NCBI GenBank assembly: GCA_021790115.1
Contig: JAJYIM010000021.1
Coordinates: 1-36,724, forward strand
DNA length: 36,724 nucleotides
Direction of reading: 5' to 3'
Source of the DNA: Actinomycetes bacterium
GTDB taxonomy: Bacteria > Actinomycetota > Thermoleophilia > BMS3ABIN01
In this document: in pieces, positions 23,839 to 31,830 of the stretch
How the letters are laid out: the number at the start of each line of letters is the position of its first letter
Numbering within the stretch: the stretch's first letter is position 1
Made by a program: the position numbers and the translations under genes
The notes under the pieces: model-generated
Told to the model about the DNA's origin: nothing
Seen by the model: the letters and a program-made list of their open reading frames with translations, nothing else
Databases searched by the model: none

Positions 23839-25056
23839 CTAATATCCGCGATCCAAGGTCCGTTTTTTTGCCCAGACCTGGAGCGGCAGGCCGTAAAGCT
23901 CGCAAAAGCCCCGGGCGGCGCCGTGGCTGAACGCGTCCTGGCCGCCGTATGTGGCCAGCCCGTAATCATACAGCGAATAGGAGGACTTGCGCCCGCTGAC
24001 CCTGCAGGCGCCCTTGAAAAACTGCAGCCGGACAGAGCCGGTCACCCGCTGTTGCGTTTCTTCCATAAACGCTCTGAGGGCGTCCATCAGCGGATCAAAC
24101 CAGCCGCCGTTGTAGGCCATGTCCGTGAACTTTTGCTCCGCCAGCCTCTTGAAGTGGGAGAGCTCGCGCGGCAGGACCAGGTCTTCCAGCTCCCGGTGCG
24201 CCATGATCAACGCCAGGGCGCCGGGCGCCTCGTAAACCTCGCGGGACTTGATGCCGACAAGGCGGTTTTCCACCATGTCAATGCGGCCGAAACCATGTTT
24301 TCCCCCGGTTTTATCAATTTCATTCAGTAAATCAACCAGCGGCATCTCTTCACCGCCGGCAGCCACCGGCTCGCCGGACACGAACTCGATTTCCATCGTT
24401 GCCGCCTGATCCGGAGCCGCGGTGGGGGAGACGGTGACTGCAAAAGCATCCTCGGGCGGATCCTGCCACGGGTCTTCCAGAGGGCCACATTCGATCGCCC
24501 GGCCCCAAAGGTTTTCGTCAATGCTGTAAGGAGCCCCGCTGGTCGAAGCAACGGGAATATTGTGGGCGGCTGCGTAGCCGACAGCTTCCTCCCTAGTCAT
24601 GCCCCATTCCCGCGCCGGCGCCAGAATTTCCAGCGAGGGATCCAGGGCGCGCAGGCCCAGCTCGAAACGGACCTGGTCGTTGCCCTTGGCGGTGCAGCCA
24701 TGCGCCACTGCGCCGGCGCCAGACTTATGGGCGACTTGCACCAGCAGCTTGCAGATAAGCGGCCGCGACAGGGCGCTGACGAGCGGATATTTTTCTTCAT
24801 AGAGCGCGTTTGCCATTAGCGCCGGCAGCACAAAATCATGGGCAAAATCTTCTTTTGCGTCAACAACTATCGCCTCGGCGGCGCCGATGGCGAGCGCCTT
24901 CTTCCGGAGTTTCTCCAGGCCGGCGGCGCGGCCGGCATCGACAAGGACGGTGATTGTCTCCAGGCCGTATTTTTCTTTCAGCCAAGCAATCATCACCGAG
25001 GTATCAAGCCCGCCCGAGTAAGCAAGAACCACTTTTTTATTTTTAACTTTGTTCAT
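23839..25056 (-). CDS. argG: Argininosuccinate synthase
   Basis: Joins citrulline and aspartate with ATP to form argininosuccinate. 405 residues. The ATP-binding P-loop is LAYSGGLDTSV at about residues 11-21. Also visible are AHGCTAKGNDQVRFE, APAREWGMTREEAVGYA, and the NRLVGIKSREVYEAPGA region. It lies between argR and argH in the operon. Confidence 0.97.
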   Translation of the reverse strand: MNKVKNKKVVLAYSGGLDTSVMIAWLKEKYGLETITVLVDAGRAAGLEKLRKKALAIGAAEAIVVDAKEDFAHDFVLPALMANALYEEKYPLVSALSRPLICKLLVQVAHKSGAGAVAHGCTAKGNDQVRFELGLRALDPSLEILAPAREWGMTREEAVGYAAAHNIPVASTSGAPYSIDENLWGRAIECGPLEDPWQDPPEDAFAVTVSPTAAPDQAATMEIEFVSGEPVAAGGEEMPLVDLLNEIDKTGGKHGFGRIDMVENRLVGIKSREVYEAPGALALIMAHRELEDLVLPRELSHFKRLAEQKFTDMAYNGGWFDPLMDALRAFMEETQQRVTGSVRLQFFKGACRVSGRKSSYSLYDYGLATYGGQDAFSHGAARGFCELYGLPLQVWAKKRTLDRGY

Positions 25057-25080
25057 CCTTCACCTAATATTCAGAGTTCG

Positions 25081-25542
25081 TCATCCGCCGCCGGCGGCTT
25101 CAGCCAGGTAGCGAGCCATTTTTTTTGACCTGGCTGCATCCGCAAGCACTATCAGCACCGTGTCGTCCCCTGCCACCGTCCCGATGATATCCGGGTGGTC
25201 CTGCTCGTCAAGGGCGCGCCCGACGTTGGGAGCTGTGCCCGGCTGCGAGCGGACCACAACCAAGTTTTGGGCTTCCTGCCAACTGGCGCCCGACTCCCTC
25301 AGCGCGCGGGCCAGCGCCGCGCGCGGACTGCGCCGCTCGCTGGACTGCCTGATCTCAAAACGGGACCCGCCTCTGCGGCCGGGGACTTTTTGCACGCCCA
25401 GCTCCCGCAGGTCACGCGACACCGTTGCCTGTGTGACCCGGCAACCAAGCTTCCCCAGCGCCGCCACCAGTTGCTGCTGGGTGGAGAGGCGCTCCTGCCT
25501 TACCAATGTCTCAAGCAGCTGCTGGCGCTCACGCTTGCGCAT
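25081..25542 (-). CDS. argR: Arginine repressor ArgR
   Basis: Hexameric arginine-responsive repressor. 153 residues. The N-terminal winged HTH contains LVAALGKLGCRVTQATVSRDLRELGVQKV (SRDLRELG is the family hallmark). The C-terminal arginine-binding domain has GTAPNVGRALDEQDHPDIIGTVAGDDTVLIV with the GTVAGDDT loop. It overlaps the argF end by 14 bp. It probably controls its own operon through the ARG-box-like sites at about 30253-30320. Confidence 0.96.
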   Translation of the reverse strand: MRKRERQQLLETLVRQERLSTQQQLVAALGKLGCRVTQATVSRDLRELGVQKVPGRRGGSRFEIRQSSERRSPRAALARALRESGASWQEAQNLVVVRSQPGTAPNVGRALDEQDHPDIIGTVAGDDTVLIVLADAARSKKMARYLAEAAGGG

Positions 25543-26443
25543 CGCCCATCAGCAGCCTTAAGAGTTCCTTTTGCGCATGCAGCCGGTTTTCCGCCTGTTT
25601 AAACACAATTGACTGGGGAGCGTCCATCACTGCGGCTGAGATTTCCTCCCCGCGGTGCGCCGGCAGGCAGTGCATCACCCGGCATGACGGCTTGGCCAAG
25701 GAAAGCAACCGCTCGTTTATCTGATAAGGCTGGAGGCGGATTTTTTTCTCCGGCACTTTTTGCTGGCCCATGCTGAACCAGACATCGGTATAAAGGAAAT
25801 CAGCGCCGGCGGCGGCCGGTTCCGGATCAGTCGCCGTCTCAACCGTGGCGCCGCTGGCTGCCGCCAGTGCTTTTGCTTCTGCCAGGGCCCAGTCGGGGCA
25901 GGCCAGATCTTCCGGCGTGCAAATCACCACATGTGCCCCCACGAGGGCGCAGATGTTCATTAGCGAAACAGCCACATTATTGCCATCGCCAAGATAAACC
26001 AGCTTGACGGCCGAAAGGTCGGCATGAAGCTCGGAAATTGTCATCAGGTCCGCGAGCGCCTGGCAGGGATGGCGCTCATCCGTGAGGCCGTTTATCACCG
26101 GCACGCTGGCGGCGGCGGCAAACGCTTCCAGGTCCCGCTGACTGAAAGTGCGGATGACCACGCCACTTAAGTAGCCTGACAAGATTCGGGCCGTGTCTTC
26201 TATTGTCTCTCCCCGCCCCAGCTGCAACTCGCTCTCGCTCAGGAACAGGCAGTGGCCGCCCAAATGATGCGCGGCCACGGTGAAGGAAACGCGGGTGCGC
26301 GTCGAGGGCTTTGAAAAAATGAGTCCCAGGCTTTTGCCTGAAAGCGCACCGGACTGCTTTCCCTTACTGGCCTTGGCGGCCTCTATCAGGGAGAGGATTT
26401 CTTCCCGGTCAAGATCGGCTACTTTTAAGAAATGACGCGGCAT
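25529..26443 (-). CDS. argF: Ornithine carbamoyltransferase
   Basis: Forms citrulline from ornithine and carbamoyl phosphate. 304 residues. Carbamoyl-phosphate motif SKPSTRTRVSF (about 50-60), the HPCQALADL motif, the ornithine-side DVWFSMGQ segment and MHCLPAHRGEEI are present; the HCLP motif separates it from aspartate carbamoyltransferase. It abuts argD with no gap. Confidence 0.97.
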   Translation of the reverse strand: MPRHFLKVADLDREEILSLIEAAKASKGKQSGALSGKSLGLIFSKPSTRTRVSFTVAAHHLGGHCLFLSESELQLGRGETIEDTARILSGYLSGVVIRTFSQRDLEAFAAAASVPVINGLTDERHPCQALADLMTISELHADLSAVKLVYLGDGNNVAVSLMNICALVGAHVVICTPEDLACPDWALAEAKALAAASGATVETATDPEPAAAGADFLYTDVWFSMGQQKVPEKKIRLQPYQINERLLSLAKPSCRVMHCLPAHRGEEISAAVMDAPQSIVFKQAENRLHAQKELLRLLMGDAQA

Positions 26444-27628
26444 TTAATGCGCCTTCAAAGCGGTTCTAAGGAATTCGACCACCTGTTCAATCATCCTCTC
26501 TTCTACAATTAGTGGTGGCAGGAAGCGGATTGTTTGCTCGGACGTATTGTTCAAAATGATCCGCTGCTTAAGAGCCCGCGCTACGATCTCGCCGGCGTGG
26601 GGACGGGGCAGGTCAACCGCCAGCATCAGGCCCATGCCCCGGACGCCTTCCGTCAGCCCGGCGTCCGCGAGCGCCTGCAGTTGCCGGCGCATGTACTCGC
26701 CGCGGCTGCATACCTTTTCCATGAATCCCGCCGCCAGCAGCTCTGTTAGCACAGCTACCCCCGCCGCGCAGGGCACGGGACCGCCGCCAAACGTGGAGGC
26801 GTGCATGCCCGGCGTCAGCACATCGGCATAAGCGGGCGCCGCCACAACCGCGCCGATCGGCAGCGCCCCGCCCAGGCTTTTAGCCAATGTCATGACATCT
26901 GGTATAACATGGCCATGCTGGTAGGCAAATAACTTGCCGGTGCGGCCCAGCCCGGTCTGAACCTCATCGAAAATCAGCAAGGCTTCGTGCTTTTCAGTCA
27001 GCTCCCGCGCCACCTGCAAAAACTCAGGCGTGAGCACATGCACGCCGCCCTCGCCCTGAACCGGCTCCACCATCAGGGCGCAAACACTGTCGTTCATTGC
27101 CGCCGCCAGGGCGGCGTCGTCGTTTGCCGGCACGTAGGTAAAGCCTGGCAGCAGCGGCTTGAAGGGGGCCTGCTTCGCCGGCTGCGCCGTTGCCGTCAGG
27201 GTCGCCATGGTGCGGCCGTGGAAACCGCCTTCAAGAGTGATGATCCGGTGCTTGCCCTCGCCGGCAAGGTCGCGGCCGTGCTTGCGCGCCAGCTTGATGG
27301 CGCATTCGTTGGCCTCGGCGCCGCTGTTGGCAAAAAATACCTTGCCGCCCAGGCTGTTTTCCGAGAGCAGCCGCGCCAGCGCCGCTCCGGGCTCCGTGTA
27401 ATACAGGTTGCAGGTGTGAATCAGCTCCCCGGCCTGTTCCCGGATGGCCTTGACCACGGCGGGATGGCAATGGCCCAGGTTGTTTATTGACAAGCCTGAA
27501 GTAAAATCAAGATAAGCGTTGCCCTGGGCGTCATAAAGATAACAACCATGCCCGCGCACAAATGCCACCGGCTGGCGGGAGTAAGTTGGCATCACGTATT
27601 GTCCGTATTGTTGAAAAATATCCGTCAT
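26444..27628 (-). CDS. argD: Acetylornithine aminotransferase
   Basis: PLP-dependent aminotransferase converting N-acetylglutamate semialdehyde to N-acetylornithine. 394 residues from ATG 27628 (MTDIFQQYGQYVMPTY); the frame is open further upstream but family homology starts here. Motifs: GLSINNLGHCHPAV, FFANSGAEANECAIKLAR, FDEVQTGLGRTGKLFAYQH, and the PLP lysine in TLAKSLGGALPIGA. The ribosome site is weak. 58 bp from the argB end. Confidence 0.95.
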   Translation of the reverse strand: MTDIFQQYGQYVMPTYSRQPVAFVRGHGCYLYDAQGNAYLDFTSGLSINNLGHCHPAVVKAIREQAGELIHTCNLYYTEPGAALARLLSENSLGGKVFFANSGAEANECAIKLARKHGRDLAGEGKHRIITLEGGFHGRTMATLTATAQPAKQAPFKPLLPGFTYVPANDDAALAAAMNDSVCALMVEPVQGEGGVHVLTPEFLQVARELTEKHEALLIFDEVQTGLGRTGKLFAYQHGHVIPDVMTLAKSLGGALPIGAVVAAPAYADVLTPGMHASTFGGGPVPCAAGVAVLTELLAAGFMEKVCSRGEYMRRQLQALADAGLTEGVRGMGLMLAVDLPRPHAGEIVARALKQRIILNNTSEQTIRFLPPLIVEERMIEQVVEFLRTALKAH

Positions 27629-27686
27629 ATCAACCCGGCCGATCGCCGCATTGTCATCCCGGGGACGGCTGAAAATGCTTCCTTTG

Positions 27687-28583
27687 TCAGGATGAAAGCT
27701 CTGCGCTTTTTTCACCCTCCACTTTCGTCCCAATTCCCTCCCGGGTGAATATTTCCAGCAGCACCGCGTGCGGCACCCGGCCATCGATGATGTGGGCGCT
27801 GGCGACGCCGCCGGCAAGCGCTTTGATGACTGCCTTTAGTTTGGGAATCATGCCTTGGGAAGCTGCGCCCGCGGCCATCATCCGCTCCAGCTCGGCGGTG
27901 GAACACTGGGAAATCAGGGAATCCCGGCTGCCGGCATCGGCGTATATCCCTTCCACATCCGTGAGGAAGATTGCTTTTTCGGCGCCGAGCGCAACCGCCA
28001 GGTCCGCCGCCACCTCATCGGCATTGATGTTATAGCTGGCGCCGCTGTCATCGGTGCCTACCGAGGCCACCACGGGGACGAAGCCGCCGCCCAGGCTCTC
28101 CAGCACCGCCGTGTTAATTTTGGTAACCCGGCCCACCCGCCCCAGATCGACCTCATTTCCGGCCTCATCCCGGACGGTGCGCTTTTGAGCTAGGATAAGC
28201 CGGCCGTCGTCCCCTGCCAGCCCCACCGCCGGCACTCCGTGGCGGTTTATCAGGGACACTACTTCCTTGTTCACCTTGCCCACCAGAACCATCTTGGCCA
28301 GCTCCATTGTCGCGTCGTCGGTGACCCGCAAGCCCTGGACGAACTTGACATCCAGAGCCAGCTTTTCCATGTATTTGCTGATATCGGGGCCGCCGCCATG
28401 GACAATCACCGGATTCATGCCAACATACTTAAGCAAGGCGACATCAGTGGCGAAGCCTTCCTTGAGCCCGCTGCTTTTCATGGCGCTGCCGCCATACTTG
28501 ATCACCAGCGTCTTGCCAGTAAACTGCCTGATATAAGGCAGCGCCTCCAGCAAGATGCTGACCCGTTTTTGGTGATGTTCCAT
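27687..28583 (-). CDS. argB: Acetylglutamate kinase
   Basis: Phosphorylates N-acetylglutamate; usually the arginine feedback point in the cyclic pathway. 298 residues from ATG 28583 (MEHHQKRVSILLEALPYIR). Motifs are VIKYGGSAM, VIVHGGGPDIS, GLAGDDGRLI and the C-terminal GAASQGMIPKLKAVIKAL. The N-terminal helix typical of arginine-sensitive enzymes is present (about residues 1-20). Initiation further upstream at 28634 is possible. Confidence 0.95.
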   Translation of the reverse strand: MEHHQKRVSILLEALPYIRQFTGKTLVIKYGGSAMKSSGLKEGFATDVALLKYVGMNPVIVHGGGPDISKYMEKLALDVKFVQGLRVTDDATMELAKMVLVGKVNKEVVSLINRHGVPAVGLAGDDGRLILAQKRTVRDEAGNEVDLGRVGRVTKINTAVLESLGGGFVPVVASVGTDDSGASYNINADEVAADLAVALGAEKAIFLTDVEGIYADAGSRDSLISQCSTAELERMMAAGAASQGMIPKLKAVIKALAGGVASAHIIDGRVPHAVLLEIFTREGIGTKVEGEKSAELSS

Positions 28584-28645
28584 AAAATCTTTAGTTTCCA
28601 GGTTCAAGCCTCTGGTTCCCAGCTGAACCGGCAACTGGGGACTTT

Positions 28646-29899
28646 TCAGGAAGTATACTCCGCATTCAGTGTCACATAATCATGCGTCAGGTCGGAGAAA
28701 TAAACCGTTTGCGCCGACGATCCCCGGTGCAAAACCATCGCCACCGAGATTTCCGCCTGCGACATGATCTGCGCCAGCCGCTTCTGATTGATTGATTCTG
28801 CCACGGCTTCTCCTGCACGCGCCAGGCAGGTATCTTCATAAAAAATATCCGCCTTAAGCTCCGGGGCGCCCGCCAGGGCGGCTCCGGCAGAGGCCATGAT
28901 CCGGCCCCAGTTTGCGTCGCCGCCATAAAACGCCGTCCTGACAAGCGGCGAGCCGGCCACCGAGCGGGCAACCCGGTCCGCCTCCTCCTGCGAGGCGGCG
29001 CCTGTTACCCGGAACTCTACTAATTTGCTTGCTCCTTCCCCGTCCGCCACCATTTTCAGCGCCAGGCTCTTGCAGACCGCTGCTACTGCTTCGGCGAACA
29101 GCGCGGCGTCACGGCTGTCCTGTCTCAACTGGACGCCGCTTTCGCCGTTTGCCAGCAGAAAGACGCAATCGTTCGTGCTCATGTCCCCGTCGACGCTGAT
29201 GCTGTTAAATGACGAAGCAGCCGCCCGGCCGAGAACCTCCTTGAGCAGCTCCGGCGCGGCGCCGGCGTCCGTTGTCATAAATGCCAGCATCGTGGCCATG
29301 TTTGGCGCAATCATGCCCGCGCCTTTGGCGCAAGCGCCGATGCGCACTTCCCCGGCGGGAAGCTTCACCGCCACTGCCCCTTGCTTATCAAGCCGGTCCG
29401 TGGTTTTGATCGCCTCGGCAAATGCCGCCCCGCCACTTTCTGACAACGCCGCCGCCGCCGTGGCAATGCCGCTGCTTACCAGGTTCATGTCCAGCTGCAT
29501 GCCGATAACGCCGGTGGAAGCCACCGCCATGCCGGCGGGCGGGAGGCCGCAAAGACCGGCAGCCTGGCTGGTCATCTCCCCGGCTGCGTCCAGACCGCGG
29601 CCGCCAGTGCAGGCATTGGCCGTGCCGCTGTTGGCCACTATGCCCTGGATGGCGCCGGATTGGGCTTTCTGGCGGCAAATCCGGATTGGCGCCGCCGCCG
29701 CTGCATTAGGCGTATAAAGCTCGGCCGACGCGCAGGGAGCTTTGGAAACCAGCAGCCCCAAATCCGGCTTGCCTGTTCTCTTCAGCCCGCATGATACGCC
29801 GGCGGCCATAAACCCGGAGGGGGCCGTCAACGAGCCCGGCTGCTCTGTTATGTGGCCGGGCATTTTTACAAACCTTGAGCCAAATAAATTCTTCGCCAT
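28646..29899 (-). CDS. argJ: Bifunctional ornithine acetyltransferase / N-acetylglutamate synthase
   Basis: Recycles the acetyl group from acetylornithine to glutamate. 417 residues from ATG 29899 (GTG at 29902 also fits AAGGA upstream). The self-cleavage site is in KGAGMIAPNMATMLAFMTTDA (cut between Ala and the nucleophilic Thr). IVANSGTANACTG, DGDMSTNDCV and GGDANWGRI are present, and the C-terminus ends TLNAEYTS as usual. It follows the small selenoprotein candidate by 14-17 bp. argC, which normally precedes argJ, is absent. Confidence 0.96.
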   Translation of the reverse strand: MAKNLFGSRFVKMPGHITEQPGSLTAPSGFMAAGVSCGLKRTGKPDLGLLVSKAPCASAELYTPNAAAAAPIRICRQKAQSGAIQGIVANSGTANACTGGRGLDAAGEMTSQAAGLCGLPPAGMAVASTGVIGMQLDMNLVSSGIATAAAALSESGGAAFAEAIKTTDRLDKQGAVAVKLPAGEVRIGACAKGAGMIAPNMATMLAFMTTDAGAAPELLKEVLGRAAASSFNSISVDGDMSTNDCVFLLANGESGVQLRQDSRDAALFAEAVAAVCKSLALKMVADGEGASKLVEFRVTGAASQEEADRVARSVAGSPLVRTAFYGGDANWGRIMASAGAALAGAPELKADIFYEDTCLARAGEAVAESINQKRLAQIMSQAEISVAMVLHRGSSAQTVYFSDLTHDYVTLNAEYTS

Positions 29900-29916
29900 C
29901 ACGAGTAATCCTTAAT

Positions 29917-30240
29917 TCAACCGGATGCATGCTGTGCGGCGCGGATTGCCTTCACCAGCAAGTCAACAGGTGGTGCATTAACAAGCCGCCCGGACTTGTC
30001 GGTATACATGCGTCAGGTGATGCCCGGCGCTCCCCCCTCGCCAATATCGTTGCCGTTAATCCGCACTGTGGGCGAGCCCTGCAAACCAAGCTTGAGCGCC
30101 CTTGGTTCATTAACCTCAAGGTAGGCAACGTTGGCGGCTGCGCCTGTTTGCGCCAGGGCCATCCCGATATTTTCCTTAAGCTGCTTTAGCGAAGCACAGC
30201 CGGGGGAGACAAAAACTTCAATTTTTAAAGGTGCGCTCAT
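29917..30240 (-). CDS. Small thioredoxin-fold protein, candidate selenoprotein (UGA = Sec76), first gene of arg operon
   Basis: 107 codons if UGA 76 is read through. From ATG 30240: strand IEVFVSPGC (Cys15), then VAYLEVNEP and the cis-Pro motif GSPTVRINGNDI (about 56-66). A UGA at 30013-30015 follows, and then RMYTDKSGRLVNAPPVDLLVKAIRAA to a TGA stop at 29917. Relatives of this small thioredoxin-like family carry a conserved Cys in C-R-x-Y at this point, so UGA stands for that Cys. An 8-bp SECIS-like stem follows at the right distance. The gene has a leaderless promoter and is 14 bp from argJ. Ordinary calling would stop at 30013. Function unknown; Cys15/Sec76 suggest redox or metal/thiol chemistry. 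Confidence 0.8.
29980..30000 (-). promoter_or_regulatory. SECIS-like hairpin for UGA at 30013-30015
   Basis: On the minus strand ACAAGTC-CGGGC-GGCTTGT: a 7-bp stem, one pair being G-U, extendable by a further G-U pair, with a 5-nt loop having G at its second position. The apical loop starts 20 nt after the UGA, inside the known bacterial SECIS window. Confidence 0.7.
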
Positions 30241-30247
30241 GAGATAA

Positions 30248-30320
30248 TTTATACAACATGAATGCATTAATTGCAAATTAAATGCAAAAAATATATTTAA
30301 TGCATTTTTATTGAATAATT
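30248..30320 (-). promoter_or_regulatory. arg operon promoter with ARG-box-like operators (leaderless start)
   Basis: TTGCAA (30271-30276), 17 bp, TATAAA (30248-30253); the ATG at 30240 is 7 bp past the -10, so the message is probably leaderless. ARG-box-like A+T-rich palindromic sequences cover and precede it: TGCATTAATTGCA on the plus strand at about 30263-30275, and on the minus strand AATAAAAATGCA at about 30301-30314, which matches the core of the Bacillus ARG box. ArgR from this operon is the likely ligand. Confidence 0.65.
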
Positions 30321-30529
30321 AAGGGGACATCACCGAAAAGGAGCGGATCATAATTCGGGCGGCATCATTATTCGCATCCCCTGACTAATAGTCAGGCAGA
30401 CCCCCTGGGCGAGTAGGAAGTCGCGGGGATTATTTCGCGGGGACGTGACTGTTCATATCCCCGCATTATTAGCAAACCGCCTCGAGCAAGGCGGCTTTCT
30501 TCATGGCTATTGGCAAACGATGGCGGCAA
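30321..30529. other. Intergenic region with hairpins between arg operon and integron
   Basis: No gene is seen. It holds a perfect 7-bp hairpin CCTGACT-aat-AGTCAGG (30380-30396). A GCGGGGA/TCCCCGC inverted repeat lies at about 30435-30464. A terminator-like stem CCGCCT-cgagca-AGGCGG (30477-30494) is followed by CTTTCTT. The last could insulate the integrase from the arg operon in either direction. Confidence 0.5.
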
Positions 30530-30557
30530 TTGGAGAATCCTTGAAGATTTCTATAAA
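30530..30557 (+). promoter_or_regulatory. Candidate integrase promoter
   Basis: TTGGAG (30530-30535), 16 bp, TATAAA (30552-30557), about 45 bp ahead of the integrase start. No LexA box of the known proteobacterial or actinobacterial type is visible. Confidence 0.4.
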
Positions 30558-30604
30558 ATTGCTTTCTAATTCATGGCCGAACTTGATTGCGGGATGTTGA
30601 TACG

Positions 30605-31639
30605 ATGCGGGATGTTGAAGTGAGCTTCGAAGAAACAGCAATGAAGTCAGATGATGTGGTCTCACGGGCGCCCGGTGAGAAAAAGCCCAAGTTATTGGAG
30701 CAGATGCGGACGGCTTTGCGTGCCCGTCATTACAGCAGGAAGACCGAACAGAGCTACTGCCAGTGGGTCAGGCGGTTCATTCATTTCCACGGCCTTCGGC
30801 ACCCGGCTGAAATGGCTGAACCGGAGGTCAATGAATTCCTGACTTACCTGGCAATTGACAGGAAGGTCAGCGCTTCCACGCAGAACCAGGCGCTTTGTGC
30901 GCTCCTCTTTCTGTATCGCCATGTTCTGGGCCGCGAGCTCGGGCATCTCGGCGACGTGATCCGCGCCAGAAAACCCAAGCGCTTGCCTGTCGTTATGACG
31001 CGCGATGAGGTGAAGGTGGTTTTGCAGAACTTGTCCGGCGACAAGTGGCTGGTGGCTTCTCTCCTGTACGGCGCCGGTCTTCGTCTCATGGAATCATTAC
31101 GGCTGCGGATCCAGGATATTGATTTCGACCGAAATGAGATAATGGTTCGGGACGGCAAGGGCGCCAAGGATCGAATTACGATGCTGCCCGGGTCACTGAA
31201 ATCGCCGTTGCGTGACCACTTGCGGAAGGTCAAGGAAATACATCAACAGGACCTTGCCGAAGGCTGGGGCCGCGTTCAAATGCCGATGGCTCTTGACCGT
31301 AAGTATCCTAATGCCCCCGTGGACTGGCGCTGGCAATGGGTATTTCCGCAGGAACATCGCTGGAAGAATCACAGGACCGGTGAACAGGGCCGCCATCACA
31401 TAGATGAATCGCTGGTTCAAAAAGCCGTAAGCAGGGCGGTGACAAGCTCTGGATTCACCAAGCGAGCCACTTGTCACACATTCCGTCACTCGTTTGCGAC
31501 ACATCTGCTTGAGGGTGGCTATGATATCCGCACGGTGCAGGAGCTTCTGGGCCACAAGGATGTAAAGACGACAATGATTTATACGCATGTCCTCAACCGC
31601 GGGCCCGCCGGAGTCCGCAGTCCAATCGATGGACTTTGA
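30605..31639 (+). CDS. intI: Integron integrase (IntI-type tyrosine recombinase)
   Basis: A site-specific recombinase that inserts and excises gene cassettes at attI/attC. About 344 residues from ATG 30605; ATG 30641 gives 332, the usual IntI length, and a TTG at 30587 lies in an 18-bp tandem repeat. The N-terminal SAM-like domain is [22 protein letters not shown]. Catalytic motifs are [13 protein letters not shown] (Arg I), [27 protein letters not shown] (Tyr). The IntI-specific extra segment [21 protein letters not shown] separates it from XerC/D. The C-terminus [14 protein letters not shown] is typical. It is transcribed in the same direction as the cassettes. Confidence 0.95.
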   Translation: MRDVEVSFEETAMKSDDVVSRAPGEKKPKLLEQMRTALRARHYSRKTEQSYCQWVRRFIHFHGLRHPAEMAEPEVNEFLTYLAIDRKVSASTQNQALCALLFLYRHVLGRELGHLGDVIRARKPKRLPVVMTRDEVKVVLQNLSGDKWLVASLLYGAGLRLMESLRLRIQDIDFDRNEIMVRDGKGAKDRITMLPGSLKSPLRDHLRKVKEIHQQDLAEGWGRVQMPMALDRKYPNAPVDWRWQWVFPQEHRWKNHRTGEQGRHHIDESLVQKAVSRAVTSSGFTKRATCHTFRHSFATHLLEGGYDIRTVQELLGHKDVKTTMIYTHVLNRGPAGVRSPIDGL

Positions 31640-31802
31640 TACAGCTGGGGATTATTATTAGGGTCCGGATAACACGCAAAGGCAAGTTTCTTCTGGATGA
31701 AGAGAAGCATGATTGCAGGGCAGTCATGTCATGAAGCCAAGTTACATTATATGGACTCGTTAGACCAGACAGCGTGTTATCTGGAACTGTATAAACATTG
31801 TT
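31619..31802 (+). repeat. 184-bp direct repeat copy 1, candidate attI site
   Basis: It starts 21 bp before the integrase stop and ends at GTT of a GTTGGGC core (31800-31806), matching the GTTRRRY cassette-insertion consensus. A near-identical copy lies at 34500-34683. It contains GCAGGGCAGTC followed by AAGTTA, resembling from memory the attI1 end of class 1 integrons, and a second core-like GTTAGAC. A 13-bp near-perfect inverted repeat (CCGGATAACACGC versus GCGTGTTATCTGG) is about 95 bp apart. Position next to intI and the core motif make it the attI site. Confidence 0.75.
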
Positions 31803-31830
31803 GGGCAGCGGTAGCAAAGGAGCAGCCCTA

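Noticed and set aside
14669-30240. Alternative genetic code (UGA sense codon)
   Set aside because: UGA is used as a normal stop at many gene ends, including the ATGA overlaps, and TGG encodes conserved Trp throughout.
31660-31785. The 13-bp inverted repeat inside the 184-bp repeat as an attC of its own
   Set aside because: The ends (GGATAAC/GTTATCT) miss the RYYYAAC/GTTRRRY consensus and the inner arms do not pair. The attI reading fits position and core site better.
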